DNA from: Cellulomonas pakistanensis
GTDB taxonomy: Bacteria > Actinomycetota > Actinomycetes > Actinomycetales > Cellulomonadaceae
DNA length: 32,980 nucleotides
Reading direction: 5' to 3'
Assembly (NCBI RefSeq): GCF_016862755.1
Contig: NZ_BONO01000036.1
Location: 1-32,980, forward strand
In this document: piece after piece, positions 13,789-21,611 of the stretch
Layout: the number at the start of each line of letters is the position of its first letter
Numbering within the stretch: the stretch's first letter is position 1
Made by a program: the position numbers and the translations under genes
Notes under the pieces: model-generated
What the model was told of the DNA's origin: nothing
The model's input: the letters and a program-made list of their open reading frames with translations, nothing else
The model's database searches: none

Positions 13789-15903
13789 TCAGCCCAGCGT
13801 CTCCGGCAGCGGCGGGAGCTCGTCGCCGGCCAGACCGAGCACGTGCTCCGCGAGGAACGCGTCGACGACCTGGTACCAGACCTTCGCCTGCTGCGGGCTG
13901 AGCACCCAGTGGTTCTCGTCCGGGAAGTACAGGAACCGGTGCGGCGTCGTGCCGTCCTCGTCCGCCGCCAGCGCGGACCGGGACAGGAGCTCGTACCAGA
14001 GCCGCAGGCCCTCGCCGATCGGCACCCGGTAGTCCTTGTCGCCGTGCACGACCAGCATCGGGGTGACGATCTCCTCGACGGACAGGTGCGGGGAGTTCGC
14101 GAGCGCCATGTCGGGCGTCATCTCCCGCTCCCAGTAGAAGGAGTGGTCCGTCGTCGGCCCGAACTGGTCGAGCGCCCACAGGCTGGCGTGGGTCACGATC
14201 GCGCGGAACCGGTCGGTGTGCCCGGCGACCCAGTTGGCCATGTAGCCGCCGAACGAGCCGCCCATCGCGGCGGTGCGCGTCTCGTCGACGTCGGCGCGGG
14301 CCACCGTCGCGTCCGTGATCGCCATGAGGTCGGTGAACGGCGCCGCGCCCCACGCACCCCAGCCGCGCTGCACGAAGTCCTGGCCGTAGCCGGTGGACAG
14401 CGCGGGGTCGGGCAGCAGGACGGCGTAGCCGCGGGCGGCCATGATCCACGGGTTCCACCGCCAGGACCAGGCGTTCCACGAGTTCAGCGGGCCGCCGTGG
14501 ATCCACAGCAGCAGCGGCGCCGGGGACGCGGCGGACGCGCCCTCCGGCAGCACGAGCCACGCGCGGACCTCGGCGCCGTCGTCGGCCGTGGTGGTGACCT
14601 CGGTGAGCGTGCCCGGCAGCGCGGGCAGCGGCGCGGGCGCCGGCAGGGCGACCGCCTCGACCGGGGTGCCGGACGCCAGGGCCGCCGCCAGGTCGATCCG
14701 GACCGGGTGCGCGGGAGCGGCGTAGGACACGCGCAGCGCGTACAGCGTGGCGCCGTCCGGGCTGACCCGCAGGTCGCTGAACACCGCGTCGTCGGCCGTC
14801 ACCTGCGTGACGGCGCCGGAGCCGAGCGCGACGTGGAACACCGGCCCGCGGCCCAGGTGGTCCGCGCCGACCAGCAGGCCGGCGCCGTCGCGGGTCCAGG
14901 CGATCTCGTGCGGCCAGCGGTCCCAGCCCTCGGCCACGCGGCGCGGCGCCGCGTCGGCCGCGTCGAGGTCGGCGACCCAGAGCTGCACCTGCGGTGCCGC
15001 GGTCGGCGTCGTGATCGTCTCGCGCACGTACGCGACGCGGCGCGAGTCCGGAGACACCACGGGGCCCGCGACGTCCGCGGCGGTGTCGTCGACCAGCACC
15101 CGGCGCGTGCCGGTGGCGACGTCGATCGCGACGAGCTGCTGCCGGAGCGCGCCGCGCGCCCCGGGCTTCGCCCACGAGGTGACGAGGGTGCGCCCGTCCG
15201 GGGACAGCACCGCGTCCTGGTGCTCGAGCGCGGCACCGGCGTCCGGCGCCAGGTCGCGGAGCGCCAGCCGCGGGGCGGGGGCGCCGGCCTCCGGCGAGGC
15301 GGCGACCGTGGTCAGGTCGCCCGCGAACAGCCGCGGGCGCGCCGGGCCCAGGTCGTGGTCCCAGTACCGCACCGGGTAGGAGGAGTGCAGGATCGCGGAC
15401 ACCTTGGCGTCCTTGCGGACCCCGATCAGCCGCTCGTCCTCGGCGTCGTCCGCAGCGCTCGGCAGCACGTCCGACGGCACGACCACCACGGGCGCGTCCT
15501 CTGCGACGACCACGCCGCCGATGCCGGCCTTCCGCGACGCGACCACGCGGGCCTCGGCGCCGTCGGCGGGCAGCAGCCAGAGCGCGGCGGGCGGCTCGTC
15601 GTCCGGGGCGTCGGCGTCCGCGTCCGGGCGGGCCGACGTGAACAGCAGGTCACCCGTCGAGGCGAACCGGGCGGCGGACTCGCCCTTCACCGAGCGGGTC
15701 AGGCGGCGGGCCGGCCGGACGCCCGCGGGGTCCACCTCCCACAGCGCCGTGACGTAGCGGGTGCGCTTCGCGTCGAGCGTCGACACCGCGGTGACGAGCC
15801 GGGTGCCGTCCGGGGACAGCGCCAGGCCCGACATCCGGGGCAGCGCGACGTAGGCGTCGAGGTCGTGGAAGGGAGTGGGTGCGGTCTCAGCGGCGTCGGT
15901 CAC
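13789..15903 (-). CDS. S9 family (prolyl oligopeptidase-type) serine peptidase
   Basis: The 704-aa product is an alpha/beta-hydrolase peptidase of the acylaminoacyl-peptidase/DPP-like S9C type. It probably cleaves short peptides in the cytoplasm, as no signal sequence is present. An N-terminal seven-blade propeller (about 20-430) carries WD40-like blades such as MSGLALSPDGTRLVTAVST and VSPDSRRVAYVRET. The C-terminal hydrolase domain (about 450-690) has the oxyanion-side motif LLLWIHGGPLNSWNAW, nucleophile Ser550 in MGGSFGGYMANW, Asp624 in VHGDKDYRVPIGE and His665 in FPDENHWVL, so the triad is complete. The GTG at 15903 is 6 nt after TAGGAC. It lies 30 nt downstream of the CopD-CtaG gene, so it may be read both from its own promoter and from the copper operon. 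Confidence 0.95.
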   Translation of the reverse strand: MTDAAETAPTPFHDLDAYVALPRMSGLALSPDGTRLVTAVSTLDAKRTRYVTALWEVDPAGVRPARRLTRSVKGESAARFASTGDLLFTSARPDADADAPDDEPPAALWLLPADGAEARVVASRKAGIGGVVVAEDAPVVVVPSDVLPSAADDAEDERLIGVRKDAKVSAILHSSYPVRYWDHDLGPARPRLFAGDLTTVAASPEAGAPAPRLALRDLAPDAGAALEHQDAVLSPDGRTLVTSWAKPGARGALRQQLVAIDVATGTRRVLVDDTAADVAGPVVSPDSRRVAYVRETITTPTAAPQVQLWVADLDAADAAPRRVAEGWDRWPHEIAWTRDGAGLLVGADHLGRGPVFHVALGSGAVTQVTADDAVFSDLRVSPDGATLYALRVSYAAPAHPVRIDLAAALASGTPVEAVALPAPAPLPALPGTLTEVTTTADDGAEVRAWLVLPEGASAASPAPLLLWIHGGPLNSWNAWSWRWNPWIMAARGYAVLLPDPALSTGYGQDFVQRGWGAWGAAPFTDLMAITDATVARADVDETRTAAMGGSFGGYMANWVAGHTDRFRAIVTHASLWALDQFGPTTDHSFYWEREMTPDMALANSPHLSVEEIVTPMLVVHGDKDYRVPIGEGLRLWYELLSRSALAADEDGTTPHRFLYFPDENHWVLSPQQAKVWYQVVDAFLAEHVLGLAGDELPPLPETLG

Positions 15904-15909
15904 CCCGCC

Positions 15910-15915
15910 GTCCTA
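15910..15915 (-). promoter_or_regulatory. -10 of the S9 peptidase gene (leaderless)
   Basis: TAGGAC on the minus strand ends 6 nt before the GTG at 15903. It allows expression independent of the upstream copper genes. Confidence 0.4.
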
Positions 15916-15933
15916 TCACGGCTCGCGGGACCC

Positions 15934-18018
15934 CTACCGGGGATCGGGCCCGCCGTCCCCGTCCCGGGCGGACAGCCGGGCGAGCATCGCGTTGTACTCG
16001 TCCATCTCCGTGTCGCCGTCCCGCTCGACCTTCCGGTCCCGCCGCTTCGCGGTGCGCTCGTCGTCCCGCGCCCACGCGAACGCGACCCCGACCGCCAGCG
16101 CCAGGGTCGGCAGCTCGCCGATGCCCCAGGCGACGCCGCCGCCGCGCTGCTGGTCCTCGATCGCCGACGGACCCCACTCGCGGCCGAGCAGCCCGAACCA
16201 GTCCGGCACCAGCAGCACGTCGCCGGTGGTCAGCGCGACGCCGAAGAACGCGTGGAACGCCATCGTCGCGAACAGCAGCAGCAACCGCTGCGGGTACCCC
16301 GGTCGGGTCGGCCCGGGGTCGATGCCGACGAGGGCGTTGACGAAGAGGTACCCGGCGAGCGAGAAGTGCACGACCATCGCGTAGTGGCCGACCCCGGAGG
16401 TGAGGGCCCAGCGGAACACGTCGGTGTAGTAGAAGACGACCATCGAGCCGGCGAAGTTCACCGCGGCGACCACGGGGTGCGCGAAGAACCGGCCGACCCG
16501 GCTGTGCACCAGGCCGAGCAGCCACTCGCGGGGCCCGCGCGAGGCGTCCCCGGCTCCGCGCCCCGCGCCGGCCCGGCTGGCCCGGGACGGCAGCGCGCGC
16601 AGCGCCAGCGTCACCGGCGCGGACAGCGCCAGCAGCACCGGGACCACCATCGCGAGGATCATGTGCTCGACCATGTGGGCGCTGAACAGCACGTGCCCGT
16701 ACATCGCCGGGCCGCCCGACGTGGTCCAGAAGAACAGCACCATGCCGGTCACCCACGAGGTGGTGCGCAGCCAGGACCAGGTGTCGCCGCGGCGGCGCAG
16801 GCGCAGCACCCAGCGCAGGTAGACGACGACCCCGGCGACCGCGGCGGACGCGAGCAGCACGTCCCAGCGCCACTGGGTGATCCAGCTGAGCGTCGTGGGC
16901 TCCGGCGGCAGGGCGTGGCCGGTGACGATCTCCGCCGGGGTGGGGTCGGTGATCGGGTCGTCGGGCACGGGCGGCGGCGACGAGCCCAGCGCGACCGCGA
17001 CGCCGGACACGGCGCCCATGACGGTCAGCTCGACCAGCACCAGCCGCCAGAACAGCCACGTGGCGGGGGCGCGCTGGTCGCCGCGCAGCCGGTCGACGAC
17101 CCGCCGGCGGTGCGCCAGGCCGAGCAGGCCGAGCACGCCGAACAGCGTGATCTTCACCAGCAGCAGCACGCCGTACCGGGTGGTCCAGTCCTCCCACGAC
17201 CCCAGGCGGACGATCGAGTTGACCGTGCCGGACACCGCGACGGCCGCGAAGCACCAGGCGGCGATGACGGAGAACCGGGCGACGGCGGGCGCCAGGTCGG
17301 CGCCCAGCCGGTGCGCGAGGGGCGACAGCGCCAGCAGCGTGCCGATCCAGAGCGCCGCGCCGACCAGGTGCAGGAACATCGACGACGTGGCCAGGTCGTG
17401 GCTCGCGGCGCCGGCGGCGTGCCCGGTCTGCGCCGACTGCCAGAGCGCGACCAGCACGAGCCCCGCGATCCACGCGGTGCCGACCGGCGAGGTCGTCATG
17501 AGCGCGAGCGCCGTCACCACCGCCGCGGCCACGGCGACGAACAGCAGCACCCGGCCGAGCTCGAAGGTCGTGACGAACTGGCCGAGCTCGCCGCCGAACG
17601 CGGGGTCCGTCGGCGACAGCCCGGCGACGTTGGCGTAGGTGAGGACCAGCTCGACCACCGCGGCCAGCGTCCACACCGCCGACGCCGCGGCGGTGACGCC
17701 GGCGGCGGCCCGCACGACCGCCTCGTCGCGCCGCACCAGCACGGTCGCCAGCAGCACCAGGCCGCCGAGCGTGGCCGACGCGGCCAGCTCCTGGGCCGTC
17801 GACGCGATCGGCAGGCCCCAGCGCACGAGCGCGCCGGGGTCGCGCAGCGCGGTGGGCGACGCCGCGCCGGTGAAGGCGATCCCGGCGACGACCGCGGCCA
17901 CGGCGGCGACCGCGAGCGCGGCGATGCGCAGCCAGTCCGCCTGCCGGGACGTGCCGTCGCCGGTGCGGGGGCTGCGCGCCGGGCGCGGGCCGGCGGGTGC
18001 GGCGACGCCGGGGGCCAT
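15934..18018 (-). CDS. CopD - CtaG fusion: copper transport / cytochrome oxidase assembly protein
   Basis: A 694-aa polytopic membrane protein joining two families. The N-terminal half (about 25-330) is CopD-like, with helices such as WLRIAALAVAAVAAVVAG and the copper-domain pattern SMFLHLVGAALWIGTLLAL. The C-terminal half (about 375-650) is a CtaG/caa3-type oxidase assembly domain with LFSAHMVEHMILAMVVPVLL, whose His pair is typical, MVVHFSLAGYLFVNALVGID and LLLFATMAFHAFFGVAL. The tail (about 650-694) is charged and cytoplasmic. It probably moves or hands over copper for the CuA/CuB sites of cytochrome oxidase. The ATG overlaps the stop of copC by one base (TGATG), implying coupled translation. 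CopC then acts outside the membrane as the copper donor. Confidence 0.94.
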   Translation of the reverse strand: MAPGVAAPAGPRPARSPRTGDGTSRQADWLRIAALAVAAVAAVVAGIAFTGAASPTALRDPGALVRWGLPIASTAQELAASATLGGLVLLATVLVRRDEAVVRAAAGVTAAASAVWTLAAVVELVLTYANVAGLSPTDPAFGGELGQFVTTFELGRVLLFVAVAAAVVTALALMTTSPVGTAWIAGLVLVALWQSAQTGHAAGAASHDLATSSMFLHLVGAALWIGTLLALSPLAHRLGADLAPAVARFSVIAAWCFAAVAVSGTVNSIVRLGSWEDWTTRYGVLLLVKITLFGVLGLLGLAHRRRVVDRLRGDQRAPATWLFWRLVLVELTVMGAVSGVAVALGSSPPPVPDDPITDPTPAEIVTGHALPPEPTTLSWITQWRWDVLLASAAVAGVVVYLRWVLRLRRRGDTWSWLRTTSWVTGMVLFFWTTSGGPAMYGHVLFSAHMVEHMILAMVVPVLLALSAPVTLALRALPSRASRAGAGRGAGDASRGPREWLLGLVHSRVGRFFAHPVVAAVNFAGSMVVFYYTDVFRWALTSGVGHYAMVVHFSLAGYLFVNALVGIDPGPTRPGYPQRLLLLFATMAFHAFFGVALTTGDVLLVPDWFGLLGREWGPSAIEDQQRGGGVAWGIGELPTLALAVGVAFAWARDDERTAKRRDRKVERDGDTEMDEYNAMLARLSARDGDGGPDPR

Positions 18019-18761
18019 CAGCCCTCCGCCCGGCCGTCCCCGCCCGCGGGACCGGCGCCGGCGGAGTCGCCGCGGTTCCGGCGGCGCTCCCGCACCACGA
18101 ACACGGCGATGGCGGCGGCGGCGAGCACGGCGACGACGATCGCGGCGACCAGGCCGGCGGCGATCCCGGCGTCCTCGTCCTCGGCGAGCTCCTGCGCGGG
18201 CGCGAGGGTCTCGTCCGCCTCCGCGGTCGGCTCCGCCTGCGTCGTCGTGGTCGGCTCGGCGGTCGGCTCGATCGTCTCCGGGGCGGTCGGGGCCGCGGGC
18301 TCGGCGGCCTCCGCGCCCGCCGACGCGGTGAACGCGAGCGAGCCCGAGAGCGGGTGGCCGTCGGCGGACGTCACGCGCCACTCGACGGAGTACGCGCCGG
18401 CGGGCAGGTCGGCGGCCAGGGCCTGCGTGACGGTGTCGTCCACGAGCTGGGCGTCGCCCGTGCTCACCGTGGCGCCGTCCGGGCCGAGCACGACGATCTC
18501 CGTGCCGAGCGCCTGCGCCGGCTGGTCGAAGGTCAGCGTGATCTGCGCCGGCGGCGCGTCGACGGTCGACCCGTCCGCGGGGTCGGTGCCCAGCAGGGCG
18601 TTGTGCGCGTCGGCCCGGCCGGCGCCCAGCAGCACGACCGCCAGCGCCAGCAGGAGGGCGACGACCGCGGCGAGCGTGCGCGACGCCGGGGCGGGCGCGG
18701 CGACCGCGCGGGCTCGGGCGGGACGGGCGGGCGGGGCGGACGGGCGCTCGGGGGAGATCAC
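18018..18761 (-). CDS. copC: CopC-domain copper-binding protein, membrane anchored
   Basis: The 247-aa product is exported and carries a CopC/YobA beta-barrel that binds Cu(II). The signal sequence has a basic start and a hydrophobic core (ALLLALAVVLLG-like, about 30-47), with cleavage expected after ADA52. This makes His53 the mature N terminus (HNALLGTDPADGS), the usual first Cu ligand. Asp134 and His136 in SADGHPLSG complete the site. A Thr/Glu/Pro-rich linker (about 150-195) leads to a C-terminal helix GIAAGLVAAIVVAVLAAAAI and a basic tail, so the protein is anchored outside the membrane. GTG at 18761 is 6 nt after GATGAT, consistent with a leaderless start. First gene of the copC - copD/ctaG pair. 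Confidence 0.94.
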   Translation of the reverse strand: MISPERPSAPPARPARARAVAAPAPASRTLAAVVALLLALAVVLLGAGRADAHNALLGTDPADGSTVDAPPAQITLTFDQPAQALGTEIVVLGPDGATVSTGDAQLVDDTVTQALAADLPAGAYSVEWRVTSADGHPLSGSLAFTASAGAEAAEPAAPTAPETIEPTAEPTTTTQAEPTAEADETLAPAQELAEDEDAGIAAGLVAAIVVAVLAAAAIAVFVVRERRRNRGDSAGAGPAGGDGRAEG

Positions 18762-18767
18762 CCCTCC

Positions 18768-18773
18768 ATCATC
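18768..18773 (-). promoter_or_regulatory. -10 of copC (leaderless)
   Basis: GATGAT on the minus strand ends 6 nt before the GTG at 18761. The intervening GGAGGG would be too close to act as an ordinary ribosome binding site. Confidence 0.4.
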
Positions 18774-18887
18774 ACCCGCGCCGGGACCGGACCGCGCCGT
18801 GGGTGGCGCGGATCACCCGGTCCCCCGGGCTGCCCGCCCCCCCGGACCCGGCCTGTGGACAACCGGCTCCGGGCTCAACGCCGCCCC

Positions 18888-18893
18888 TAGGGT
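18888..18893 (+). promoter_or_regulatory. -10 of the radC-like gene
   Basis: TAGGGT lies 7 nt before an in-frame GTG (18901) and 19 nt before the preferred ATG (18913). The spacing would allow a leaderless start at the GTG. Confidence 0.45.
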
Positions 18894-18912
18894 CGAGGAG
18901 GTGAGGACCCCG

Positions 18913-19599
18913 ATGCTCGCCGACCTCGACCCGGACCAGCGCCCCCGGGAGCGCATGCTGCGCCTCGGCGCGGACGCCCTGTCGGACGTCGAGCTGGTGG
19001 CGCTGCTGCTCGGCTCCGGGCGGCGCGGCGCCAGCGCCCTCGACGCCGCGCGCGACCTGCTCGTCGCGCACGGCGGGCTCGCCGGCCTCGCGGACGCGGG
19101 CCCGCCGGCGCTGCTCCGCTCCCCCGGCGTCGGCCCGGCCAAGGCCACCCGCGTGGTGGCGGCGCTCGCGCTCGCGCGGCGGTTCGGCACCTCGACCGAC
19201 CGGCGCGCCACGGTCCGGACCCCGGCCGACGTGGTGCGGGTGGCCGCCCCGCTGCTCACCGGGCCGGCGGACGGCCGGGTGGTCGCGGTCGCGGGCGACC
19301 GGGCGGCGCGGGTCCTCGGGGCGGTCGTGGTGCCGGGCGCGTCCGCGCACGCGGCGCCGTTCGCCGTGCGGGAGGTGCTGGCCGAGACCCTGCGCCGCGG
19401 CGGCGTCACGCTCGCGCTCGCCCACCGGCACGACCCGGGCGACGCGCGGCCGTACCCGGACGACGAGCGCGCGGCGGCGGCCGTGGCGGAGGCGGCCGCC
19501 CACTGCGGCGTGCGCCTGCTGGACAGCGTGGTGCTCGCCGGCGACGTGTGGGCGTCGGCCGGGCCGGCGCCCGGCGGGGGTGCAGGATGGGCGCCGTGA
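18913..19599 (+). CDS. radC: RadC-like JAB/MPN-domain protein
   Basis: The 228-aa product resembles RadC, a family once tied to DNA repair but of unproven function. The N-terminal UPF0758-type region reads DQRPRERMLRLGADALSDVE, then LVALLLGSGRRGASALDAAR. A helix-hairpin-helix follows (LLRSPGVGPAKATRVVAALA, about 70-90). The C-terminal JAB/MPN domain (about 110-228) keeps the metal motif as LAHRHDPGDARPYPDD, where canonical RadC has HxHPSGD. His-x-His and Asp are kept but the surrounding residues differ, and the strand before it (RAARVLGAVVVPGAS) is divergent. ATG 18913 follows GGAGGTGAGG. A leaderless GTG at 18901, adding four residues, is possible. Its stop overlaps the Nudix gene. Confidence 0.85.
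   Translation: MLADLDPDQRPRERMLRLGADALSDVELVALLLGSGRRGASALDAARDLLVAHGGLAGLADAGPPALLRSPGVGPAKATRVVAALALARRFGTSTDRRATVRTPADVVRVAAPLLTGPADGRVVAVAGDRAARVLGAVVVPGASAHAAPFAVREVLAETLRRGGVTLALAHRHDPGDARPYPDDERAAAAVAEAAAHCGVRLLDSVVLAGDVWASAGPAPGGGAGWAP
19583..19588 (+). promoter_or_regulatory. -10-like hexamer inside radC, before the Nudix start
   Basis: CAGGAT ends 7 nt before the GTG at 19596. The same hexamer and spacing precede the holin-family gene (30135-30140). It could give a separate leaderless Nudix transcript. Confidence 0.3.
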
Positions 19600-20006
19600 C
19601 CGACGCTCCCGCCCCCACCCTCCGGATCGCCGCGGCGGTCGTCGTCGACGCCGAGGGCCGCTGGCTCCTCGTCCGCAAGCAGGGCACGTCCGCGTACATG
19701 CAGGCCGGCGGCAAGATCGAGCCGGGCGAGGACCCGCGCGCCGCGGTCGTCCGGGAGATCGGCGAGGAGCTGTCCGTCGCGGTCGACCCCGCGCTCGTCC
19801 GGGACCTCGGCCGCCGCGACGCGGACGCCGCGAACGAGCCCGGCCACCGCCTCGAGGCGCACGTTTTCGCGGTCGACGGCGTCACCGGCGCGGTCGCGAC
19901 CGCGGAGATCGCGGAGGCGGTGTGGGTCACGCCGGCCGAGGCCGCGCGGCTGCCGCTCGCGCCGCTCACGGTCGACCTGCTGCGCGAGGCCGGCGCGACG
20001 GTCTGA
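19596..20006 (+). CDS. Nudix hydrolase
   Basis: Nudix proteins split nucleoside-diphosphate-linked compounds. The substrate here is not evident. The 136-aa product carries the Nudix box GKIEPGEDPRAAVVREIGEE, followed by LSV, matching GX5EX7REUXEEXGU except for Ser in place of the last Gly. The metal-binding Glu residues are intact. LRIAAAVVVDAEGRWLLVRK precedes it and AHVFAVDGVTG follows, as usual. GTG 19596 overlaps the stop of the radC-like gene by GTGA and follows CAGGAT by 7 nt. An in-frame ATG at 19587 is the alternative. The tight overlap suggests co-expression with radC, perhaps in nucleotide sanitation or DNA maintenance, which is only an inference. Confidence 0.93.
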   Translation: MTDAPAPTLRIAAAVVVDAEGRWLLVRKQGTSAYMQAGGKIEPGEDPRAAVVREIGEELSVAVDPALVRDLGRRDADAANEPGHRLEAHVFAVDGVTGAVATAEIAEAVWVTPAEAARLPLAPLTVDLLREAGATV

Positions 20007-20012
20007 TCCGCG

Positions 20013-20064
20013 GGGCCGCCGCACGACGGCCGGTCCGACCCCCGGGGCCGTCCGCACGACGGCC
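20013..20064 (+). terminator. Tandem near-identical hairpins after the Nudix gene
   Basis: Two copies of a GGCCG(T)CCGCACGACGGCC element lie at about 20014-20031 and 20046-20064. The second is a perfect 7-bp stem (GGCCGTC/GACGGCC) with loop CGCAC. The first has one base deleted. Probably a duplicated terminator. Confidence 0.55.
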
Positions 20065-20103
20065 GACACCCCGCGTTCACCCGGGCATGGTCGGCTGGTC
20101 TCG

Positions 20104-21030
20104 ATGGAACCCTCGCCCGACCTGCTCGGACCTGCCCTCGGCGTGCTCGCCCTCGGCTTCGCGATCGAGATGCTCCGGATCTTCCGCGAGCAGCCGCCCA
20201 CCGACCCGCCGCGACCGACCTGGCCGCCCCGCCGGACCGAGCCGCTGCCGGGCGTCGCCGTCCTGGTCGGTGCCCACGTCGCCCGCTGGCGGCGGCGCAG
20301 CGCCACCGCGCAGCTCGCGGAGCTGGTCCGCCGGGGCGCCCTGCGGCTCGACCCGGCGGACCCGGCGCGCGTCGAGGTCGTCGACCCTTCGGCGCTCGAC
20401 CCGGTCGAGCACGCGTTCGTCGCCGCACTGGTGCGGGCGGAGCCCCGCGTCGGGAGCCGGGCGCAGCTGCGCGCGGGCGACGTCGAGCTGGCCGGCCGGG
20501 TGCGCGAGGTGCAGGCCGCGGTCAACGCCCTCGTGCTCGACCTGGGCCTGCGGTACCGGCCCGCGCCCCGCCCTGAGCGGGTCCCGCTCCGGCTGGCCCT
20601 CGTCGCGCTCACCGTGGTCGCCGCGGTGCTGGCGGTGCAGGACCCGCGCGCCTGGTTCGTGGCCCTGACGCTCGGGTTCGCCGCGCTGCTCGACCGGCGC
20701 CGGGAGCGGGTGCGCCCGCTGACCGCGGAGGGTGCCGCGCTGCGCGACCACCTGCGCGGGATCAAGGACTGGCTGCGGTTCGCCGATCTCGACGAGCCCG
20801 CCGACCTCGGGCCGCTGCTGCCGTGGGCGGTGGTGTTCGGCGAGCTGGGCCCGTGGCGGGCCCGCGGCGGCGACGAGGGTCCGGACCTGCGCGCCCTGCT
20901 GGTCGCGCTCGGCGGCGACCGGCCCGAGCAGGGCACGGACGACGAGCAGCCCGGCGACGCGTGGGCGGACCAGGCCACCGGCGGCAGCCGGGCGGAGCAC
21001 GACGGCGCCTACGTGCCGCCGAGCGACTGA
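20104..21030 (+). CDS. DUF2207-like membrane protein
   Basis: The 308-aa product resembles the C-terminal part of DUF2207 membrane proteins, function unknown. A first helix, LLGPALGVLALGFAIEMLRI (about 7-26), is followed by a cytoplasmic region with a helical ARWRRRSATAQLAELVRRGA segment typical of the family. A helical pair follows at about 162-195 (LRLALVALTVVAAVLAVQD, then FVALTLGFAALL). After that comes the family signature GIKDWLRFADLDEPADLGPL, LPWAVVFGELGPW. The tail is acidic and disordered. The large extracellular N-terminal domain of full DUF2207 proteins is absent. The ATG at 20104 has no strong ribosome binding site. Upstream lie tandem hairpins, so it probably has its own promoter, not clearly visible. 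Confidence 0.82.
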   Translation: MEPSPDLLGPALGVLALGFAIEMLRIFREQPPTDPPRPTWPPRRTEPLPGVAVLVGAHVARWRRRSATAQLAELVRRGALRLDPADPARVEVVDPSALDPVEHAFVAALVRAEPRVGSRAQLRAGDVELAGRVREVQAAVNALVLDLGLRYRPAPRPERVPLRLALVALTVVAAVLAVQDPRAWFVALTLGFAALLDRRRERVRPLTAEGAALRDHLRGIKDWLRFADLDEPADLGPLLPWAVVFGELGPWRARGGDEGPDLRALLVALGGDRPEQGTDDEQPGDAWADQATGGSRAEHDGAYVPPSD

Positions 21031-21064
21031 CCGGCGCGGGGCGGCGTCCCGGCGACCCCCGGCC

Positions 21065-21070
21065 TAGGGT
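21065..21070 (+). promoter_or_regulatory. -10 of the PPOX gene (leaderless)
   Basis: TAGGGT ends 6 nt before the ATG at 21077. Confidence 0.45.
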
Positions 21071-21076
21071 CGGGGC

Positions 21077-21553
21077 ATGGCCCGCTCCATCGCGACGAAC
21101 ACGACCGTCGACCTGCCCGAGCTGCTGGACTTCGTCCGCACCCGGCACCACCTGCTGCTCGCGACCACCCGCCGCGACGGCCGACCCCAGATCTCGCCGG
21201 TCAGCGGCGGCGTCGACGACCGGGGCCGGATCGTCATCTCCACCTACCCCGGCCGCGCCAAGACCGTGAACGCCGAGCGGGACCCCCACGTGTCCGTGCT
21301 CGTGCTGTCGGACGAGTGGGACGGCCCCTGGGTGCAGGTCGACGGCGACGCCGAGGTGCTGCACATGCCGGAGGCCGAGGACGCGCTGGTCGACTACTAC
21401 CGGCGCATCGCCGGCGAGCACCCCGACTGGGACGAGTACCGGGCCGCGATGCGGGTGCAGGGCAAGAGCCTGATCCGCGTCACGCCGACCCGCTGGGGCC
21501 CGGTGGCGACCGGCGGGTTCCCGGCCGAGGTGGCCGCGCGCCTGGACGGCTGA
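21077..21553 (+). CDS. PPOX-class flavin/F420-dependent oxidoreductase
   Basis: The 158-aa product is a single split-barrel domain of the pyridoxamine-phosphate-oxidase (PPOX) family, in which actinobacterial members often use F420 rather than FMN. Diagnostic stretches are HHLLLATTRRDGRPQISPVS, then DRGRIVISTYPGRAKTVNAE, RDPHVSVLVLSDEWDG and WVQVDGDAEV. The ending MRVQGKSLIRVTPTRWGPVA is as in F420-dependent relatives. The reaction is unknown: reduction of a small electrophile or biliverdin-like tetrapyrrole are family options. It is of interest that a heme oxygenase is encoded 12 kb away, but no link is shown. Leaderless ATG after TAGGGT. Confidence 0.9.
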   Translation: MARSIATNTTVDLPELLDFVRTRHHLLLATTRRDGRPQISPVSGGVDDRGRIVISTYPGRAKTVNAERDPHVSVLVLSDEWDGPWVQVDGDAEVLHMPEAEDALVDYYRRIAGEHPDWDEYRAAMRVQGKSLIRVTPTRWGPVATGGFPAEVAARLDG

Positions 21554-21580
21554 CCGCCCGGGGGCGGCACGGCACCCGGC

Positions 21581-21598
21581 GCCGGCCGCGCGGCCGGC
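21581..21598. terminator. Possible bidirectional terminator
   Basis: GCCGGCCGCGCGGCCGGC is a perfect palindrome between the convergent PPOX and E2 genes (stops at 21553 and 21612). A hairpin would need a few unpaired bases at the tip. Confidence 0.45.
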
Positions 21599-21611
21599 AC
21601 CGGCGGGGCCG

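Noticed and set aside
15928..15942. CsoR-like copper operator (CCCC-N4-GGGG) before the S9 peptidase
   Set aside because: The arms are only 4 bp and the outer positions do not match. In GC-rich DNA this is expected by chance.
18854..18862. Another DnaA box (TTGTCCACA on the minus strand) before radC
   Set aside because: A single isolated copy without neighbours. Such a site is not significant alone.
13648..19599. A 1983-codon open frame on the plus strand
   Set aside because: It covers the S9 peptidase, CopD-CtaG and CopC genes on the other strand. Its product is Arg/Gly/His-rich low-complexity sequence typical of the antisense of high-GC genes. Only the RadC end (from 18901/18913) is real.
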